Assembly: GCF_030643905.1 (NCBI RefSeq)
Contig: NZ_CP121446.1
Span: forward strand, 868,001 to 932,000
DNA from: Flavobacterium sp. IMCC34852
GTDB taxonomy: Bacteria > Bacteroidota > Bacteroidia > Flavobacteriales > Flavobacteriaceae
Length of the DNA stretch: 64,000 nucleotides
Reading direction: 5' to 3'
In this document: positions 60,180 through 64,000 of the stretch, piece by piece
Position numbering within the stretch: position 1 is the first letter of the stretch
Layout: each line of letters opens with the position of its first letter
Notes under the pieces: model-generated
Told to the model about the DNA's origin: nothing
Databases searched by the model: none
The model's input: the letters and a program-made list of their open reading frames with translations, nothing else
Made by a program: the position numbers and the translations under genes

Positions 60180-61087
60180 TTGGGTTTAAATTTTAAGACA
60201 AAATAACTTCCGATAACCACCGGCAACACTACGTTCAAAAACCACATCAGCGTGGAAATAAAAACTACAATCCATTCGTTGACACCTAATTTTTCGAAGA
60301 AAAAAAGTGCCACACTTCCTTTGATAGCAAAATCCAAAAACTGAAAACTAGGCAAACAAGAAGCCAAAAAATAAACAGCCGCAATAGAAGCCATCAAAGT
60401 TAGATAAGGTAAATCTACACCAAAAGCCAGAAATAAAAAATAGTATTGGTGAGAAAAAACCAAATAACGACCAATGGCCAAGAAGATGTTTTTACGATGA
60501 ATGGTTTTTGGAATTTCGTTGAGTTTGGCTAAAAGTTTTTCAATAGAATAGCCTTTGATTTTGATAGATTTTGATAAAAAAGAAATGCCAAAAAGTAAAA
60601 AGCAAATACCGACAATAGCAAGAACCCAAAACTTGAAACCCAGAATCCATAATCCGATTGTGCCGAAAAGTACCGTTAAAATCATTTGAATGCCGTTGCA
60701 AATCAAGTTGAGAAAAATGATTTTTTTGGTCTTTTTTTTATCAAAAAACAATGCTTTCCCTGCGTATTCTCCCAAGCCGTTAGGTGTAAAAATACTCGCC
60801 GTGAGAGCGCCGAGCACTTGTTTTGTCGATTCGCCAACAGAAATTGGTTTAATAAACAGTACCAAATTTTGCCACTTCAAAATTTCCAAAAAGCGATTGG
60901 CAAAACTAAACGAAAGCAAAAAAAACATGCCCAAAACAGACCATTTTTCAGAGAGCAAAAGATAGAATTTTGGCCAATCCAGTTGGTTATTGTTTTTTAA
61001 TTCTCCGTAGATAAAATAAAAAGACAGTAAAACAATAGTGAGTTTTACAGCAAAAAGAAAGTATCGGTTTCGGAGAAGATTTTTCAT
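60170..61087 (-). CDS. LPG-synthase-type (AglD/YbhN-like) transmembrane protein
   Basis: A 305-residue polytopic membrane protein with about eight helices. SVGESTKQVLGALTASIFTPNGLGEYAGKALFF (residues about 78-110) is the hallmark of the lysylphosphatidylglycerol-synthase transmembrane family, which includes putative lipid flippases. No soluble synthetase domain. The ATG at 61087 (MKNLLRNRYF) was chosen. The extension to 61180 has no homologous look. Overlap with the downstream GT2 suggests it transports or scrambles the lipid the GT2 makes or uses. Confidence 0.85.
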   Translation of the reverse strand: MKNLLRNRYFLFAVKLTIVLLSFYFIYGELKNNNQLDWPKFYLLLSEKWSVLGMFFLLSFSFANRFLEILKWQNLVLFIKPISVGESTKQVLGALTASIFTPNGLGEYAGKALFFDKKKTKKIIFLNLICNGIQMILTVLFGTIGLWILGFKFWVLAIVGICFLLFGISFLSKSIKIKGYSIEKLLAKLNEIPKTIHRKNIFLAIGRYLVFSHQYYFLFLAFGVDLPYLTLMASIAAVYFLASCLPSFQFLDFAIKGSVALFFFEKLGVNEWIVVFISTLMWFLNVVLPVVIGSYFVLKFKPKWN

Positions 61088-61247
61088 ACCGCAAAGTAAA
61101 GGATATCCTGCTTTGAAACCTAAAATATCTGTTCTCCATAATCTTAAGCTTGAAAAATTGTTTTCTTGAAAAAAAATCATATTTTTACGCCTTTATTTAA
61201 AAAATTCTTCAAAAAACTACTAAAATAACACAGAAAACTAAAAATTA

Positions 61248-64000
61248 ATGATGAAAAAAATTACAATTTTGCTTCTTGTTTTGGTGGGTTTCAGTGGATA
61301 TTCTCAAAAGTCAAAAGCTTGGGAAATCACCTCACGCCAGAACATTCAACCTTTAACGCAGGTTCAACGTTCAAATTTCCCAAGAGAATTCAAACTTTAT
61401 GATGCGAATCTAACTGATGTTAAAGCAGCATTGCGAACTGCACCAAACAGACTGACTGCAAAACAATCTAATGTAGTGATTTCGGTGCCCAATGTAGACG
61501 GGATTACAGAACGTTTTCAAATGTTTGAATTTTCTAATTTTTCTCCCGGACTCCAAATGCAATTTCCGAATATTCGTTCGTATATCGGAGTGGGAATAGA
61601 TGATAATAAAGCGCAAATCCGACTTAGTATGGATGATAGCGGTATGCAAGCTATGATTTTCAGAACAGGTAGAAGAAACGAGTTTATCGAACCTTATTCT
61701 ACAGACGGTACTGTTTACGCGGTATATCAATCGAGTAGAGAAAATGGCGGCTTGCCGTTTACTTGTTCAACAGACGATGTAAGACTTTCTAACAGTTTGC
61801 AAAGACAAAATTCATTATCACCCAACTCAAATTCGGGTGAGTTGCTTATTTTCAGATTGGCTTTGTCTTGTAATGGTGAATATACTGCCTTTTTTGGTGG
61901 TACAGTAGCCAATGCTTTAGCAGCAATGAATGCAACTATGACAAGAGTAAACGGTGTATTTGAAAAAGATCTGTCTATTCACATGAACTTGATTGATAAC
62001 AATGCGCTTGTAATCTATACTAATGCAGGTACTGATCCTTATACCACTATGAACAATTGGAATAACCAATTGCAAACAACTTTGACCAATATAATCGGGG
62101 AAGATAATTATGATGTTGGACACATGTTTGGTTCCACCGGTGGTGGAGGAAATGCCGGATGTATCGGTTGTGTATGTGTTGACGGAATCAAAGGAAGGGG
62201 AATTACGTCACCTTCAAATGGGGTACCAATGGGTGACACTTTTGATATTGATTATGTAGCTCACGAATTGGGACATCAGTTTGGCGGGAATCATACTTTT
62301 TCTCATAATGTGGAAGGTAGTGGAGTCAATGTTGAAGTAGGTTCTGGATCAACCATCATGGGATATGCCGGTATTACAGGACAAGATGTTCAGCCTAATT
62401 CCGATGCTTATTTTGTGTATGCATCTATCAAACAAATTGAAGATAACATGGTTGGTAAAACTTGCCCAACCAGAATTACTTTGACCAATATTGCGCCTAT
62501 AGTAAGTGCAGGTTTAGATTATACTATTCCAAAAAGTACGCCTTTTATCTTAACAGGAACAGCCACTGATGCCAATGGAGATGCAATGACTTACTGTTGG
62601 GAACAAAATGATTCTGCTACCAATCAAACCGGTGCAGCCAGTGCTGCGTCAGCTACTAAAACAGCCGGACCAAACTGGCGTTCATACAATCCGAGTACTT
62701 CACCAAGCCGTTATTTTCCTCCTTTGGCAAGAGTAATCGCTAATCAATCTACAACTCAAGGAACTGATATTGTTGTGGAAGCATTGAGTTCGGTAGCCAG
62801 AACATTAAACTTTGTTTTTACTGCCAGAGATAATTATGCCGGAGCCGGTCAGACTGCTTCTGATGGGATGACAGTAACCGTAAACGGGACAGCCGGACCA
62901 TTTTTAGTTTCAGAACCCAATACGGTAGTTAGCTGGACAGTTGGAACCAATCAAAACGTAACTTGGGCTGTGGCCGGAACTACAGCAAATGGCGTAAACG
63001 CTCAATATGTTGATATTTACCTTTCTACTGATGGAGGAAATACTTATCCGATATTATTAGCCAGTAAAGTACCTAATGATGGTTCGGAAACGATAACCGT
63101 ACCTAATAATGTGGGTACAACCAATAGGGTAATGGTTAGAGGATATCGTCATATTTTTTATGACATTTCTAATGCCAACTTCACCATAACGGCTCCGACA
63201 ACAACATTCGGGGTGAGTTTTAATCGAATAGCTGAGCAACAAAACAAGCAAATTTGTACCGGAAGCATAGTGTCATATATTATTCCATATACAACTTATG
63301 GCGGTTTCAGTGATGCCACTAATTTCACAGTTACCGGTCAGCCGGCAGGAGTAACCGCAACCTTAACGCCAAATAGTCTTTCGGCCAACGGAGAAGTTAC
63401 TTTAACCTTAAGCAATACAGATGCAGCTGCCCCGGGATTCTATTCCATTGTGGTAACGGCAACTTCAGGTGCTACCTCCAGAACTGTACCTTTTTATTTA
63501 GAGTTGTTTAATTCTAATTTTCCAACTCAAACTTTAACTTATCCGGCACATTTACAAATTGGAATTCCAACTACAATTACGTTGACTTGGCCGGCCAATT
63601 CAAATGCGACGGCTTACGATGTACAAGTAGCCACCGATGATAACTTCAGCAATATAGTGGCTTCTGCTACCGTTACAACCAACTCATATAATGTGACAGG
63701 ATTATCAGATTCAACGCAATATGTATGGAGAGTTTTACCAAAGAACAATTCTTGTGTGGGTAATTATAGCGCCGCTAATCTGTTTAAAACAGGACAGCCA
63801 GATTGTACTGTTTTTAGTTCAACTAACGTACCTATAAACATTCCAACTACAGCAAACGTAACAGTTAATTCGACACTTAACGTTGCTTCAACCAATGTTA
63901 TTTCTGATGTAAATGTAACCATGAATATTGCTCATACTTGGGTAAACGATATGACCATTACATTAATAAGCCCAACAGGAACTCAAGTGCAATTAGTTGC
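61248..64000 (+). CDS. Secreted reprolysin-like metzincin protease (3' truncated by window)
   Basis: A protein of at least 917 residues, open at the window end. Signal peptide at 1-20 (ending GYSQ). A propeptide region with strands like VVISVPNVDGITERFQMFEF leads to the protease domain. It has the metzincin zinc site HELGHQFGGNH at residues 339-349 and the Met-turn sequence STIMGY. Beta-sandwich and fibronectin-like modules follow (for example TLTWPANSNATAYDVQVATDD). The last visible part (VPINIPTTANVTVNSTLNV...HTWVNDMTITLISPTGTQVQLV) starts a proprotein-convertase P-like domain. A C-terminal T9SS domain is expected beyond the window. A second ATG at 61251 is also possible. Confidence 0.9.
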   Translation, partial: MMKKITILLLVLVGFSGYSQKSKAWEITSRQNIQPLTQVQRSNFPREFKLYDANLTDVKAALRTAPNRLTAKQSNVVISVPNVDGITERFQMFEFSNFSPGLQMQFPNIRSYIGVGIDDNKAQIRLSMDDSGMQAMIFRTGRRNEFIEPYSTDGTVYAVYQSSRENGGLPFTCSTDDVRLSNSLQRQNSLSPNSNSGELLIFRLALSCNGEYTAFFGGTVANALAAMNATMTRVNGVFEKDLSIHMNLIDNNALVIYTNAGTDPYTTMNNWNNQLQTTLTNIIGEDNYDVGHMFGSTGGGGNAGCIGCVCVDGIKGRGITSPSNGVPMGDTFDIDYVAHELGHQFGGNHTFSHNVEGSGVNVEVGSGSTIMGYAGITGQDVQPNSDAYFVYASIKQIEDNMVGKTCPTRITLTNIAPIVSAGLDYTIPKSTPFILTGTATDANGDAMTYCWEQNDSATNQTGAASAASATKTAGPNWRSYNPSTSPSRYFPPLARVIANQSTTQGTDIVVEALSSVARTLNFVFTARDNYAGAGQTASDGMTVTVNGTAGPFLVSEPNTVVSWTVGTNQNVTWAVAGTTANGVNAQYVDIYLSTDGGNTYPILLASKVPNDGSETITVPNNVGTTNRVMVRGYRHIFYDISNANFTITAPTTTFGVSFNRIAEQQNKQICTGSIVSYIIPYTTYGGFSDATNFTVTGQPAGVTATLTPNSLSANGEVTLTLSNTDAAAPGFYSIVVTATSGATSRTVPFYLELFNSNFPTQTLTYPAHLQIGIPTTITLTWPANSNATAYDVQVATDDNFSNIVASATVTTNSYNVTGLSDSTQYVWRVLPKNNSCVGNYSAANLFKTGQPDCTVFSSTNVPINIPTTANVTVNSTLNVASTNVISDVNVTMNIAHTWVNDMTITLISPTGTQVQLV

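Overview
The window looks like the chromosome of a flavobacterium (Bacteroidota, Flavobacterium or a close relative). The evidence is: TAnnTTTG-type -7 promoter elements in front of many genes, proteins with type IX secretion (T9SS) C-terminal sorting domains, TonB-dependent receptors with carboxypeptidase-like N-terminal domains, lineage-typical families (DUF4271, DUF4296, DUF3108, DUF423), AT-rich DNA, and dispersed palindromic intergenic repeats. No rRNA, IS transposase, prophage or CRISPR array was found. The only RNA gene seen is tRNA-Asp(GTC).

Layout. 1-8.4 kb: 3' end of leuS, an outer-membrane barrel-like protein, a membrane zinc peptidase, an Lrp/AsnC regulator with a palindromic operator candidate, a saccharopine dehydrogenase-like enzyme, DUF3108 and DUF423 proteins, and pckA. 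8.4-17 kb: O-antigen-ligase/TPR protein, hemD with DUF4271, a dolichol-phosphate-mannose-synthase-like GT2, dihydroorotase, DUF4296 lipoprotein, an epimerase and tyrS. 17-25 kb: a LuxE-like protein and a leftward block of exported proteins (lamin-tail/T9SS protein, a minimal T9SS sorting-domain protein, a beta-rich lipoprotein, a TonB-dependent receptor) that diverges from a PhoB/PhoR-like pair at 25.3-27.0 kb. 27-33.8 kb: glycosyltransferase and LpxH-like phosphoesterase, trmB, LysE exporter, an alkyltransferase-like protein, then an iron-sulfur set (Mrp, NifU-like, ferredoxin reductase, ferredoxin). 33.8-41.9 kb: SGNH lipoprotein, DUF3050, acyl-CoA dehydrogenase, two divergent carboxypeptidase-regulatory-domain proteins, rpsP-rimM-trmN, a lipoprotein and an RRM protein. 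42-48.4 kb: dnaE with a fused N-terminal exonuclease, a second O-antigen ligase-like protein, trxA. 48.4-54.5 kb: a TPR histidine kinase, LytTR response regulator and a divergent triple-repeat exported protein, then a DUF58 protein. 54.5-64 kb: tRNA-Asp, a large T9SS protein, a TonB-C-like lipoprotein, a GT2/flippase-like pair and the 5' part of a secreted metzincin protease.

The best candidate for an undescribed system is the 48.4-53.5 kb module. The kinase and regulator genes overlap by 4 bp. The divergent gene encodes an exported protein made of three ~165-residue repeats. The shared intergenic region holds a 16-bp direct repeat with a 20-bp period, as expected for a LytTR-type operator. 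Other points of interest are a 103-residue T9SS protein that is nearly only a signal peptide plus sorting domain, a DnaE that keeps both a DnaQ-type exonuclease and a metal-ligand-bearing PHP domain, a dihydroorotase whose first metal-site histidine is glutamine, and two families of palindromic intergenic elements.
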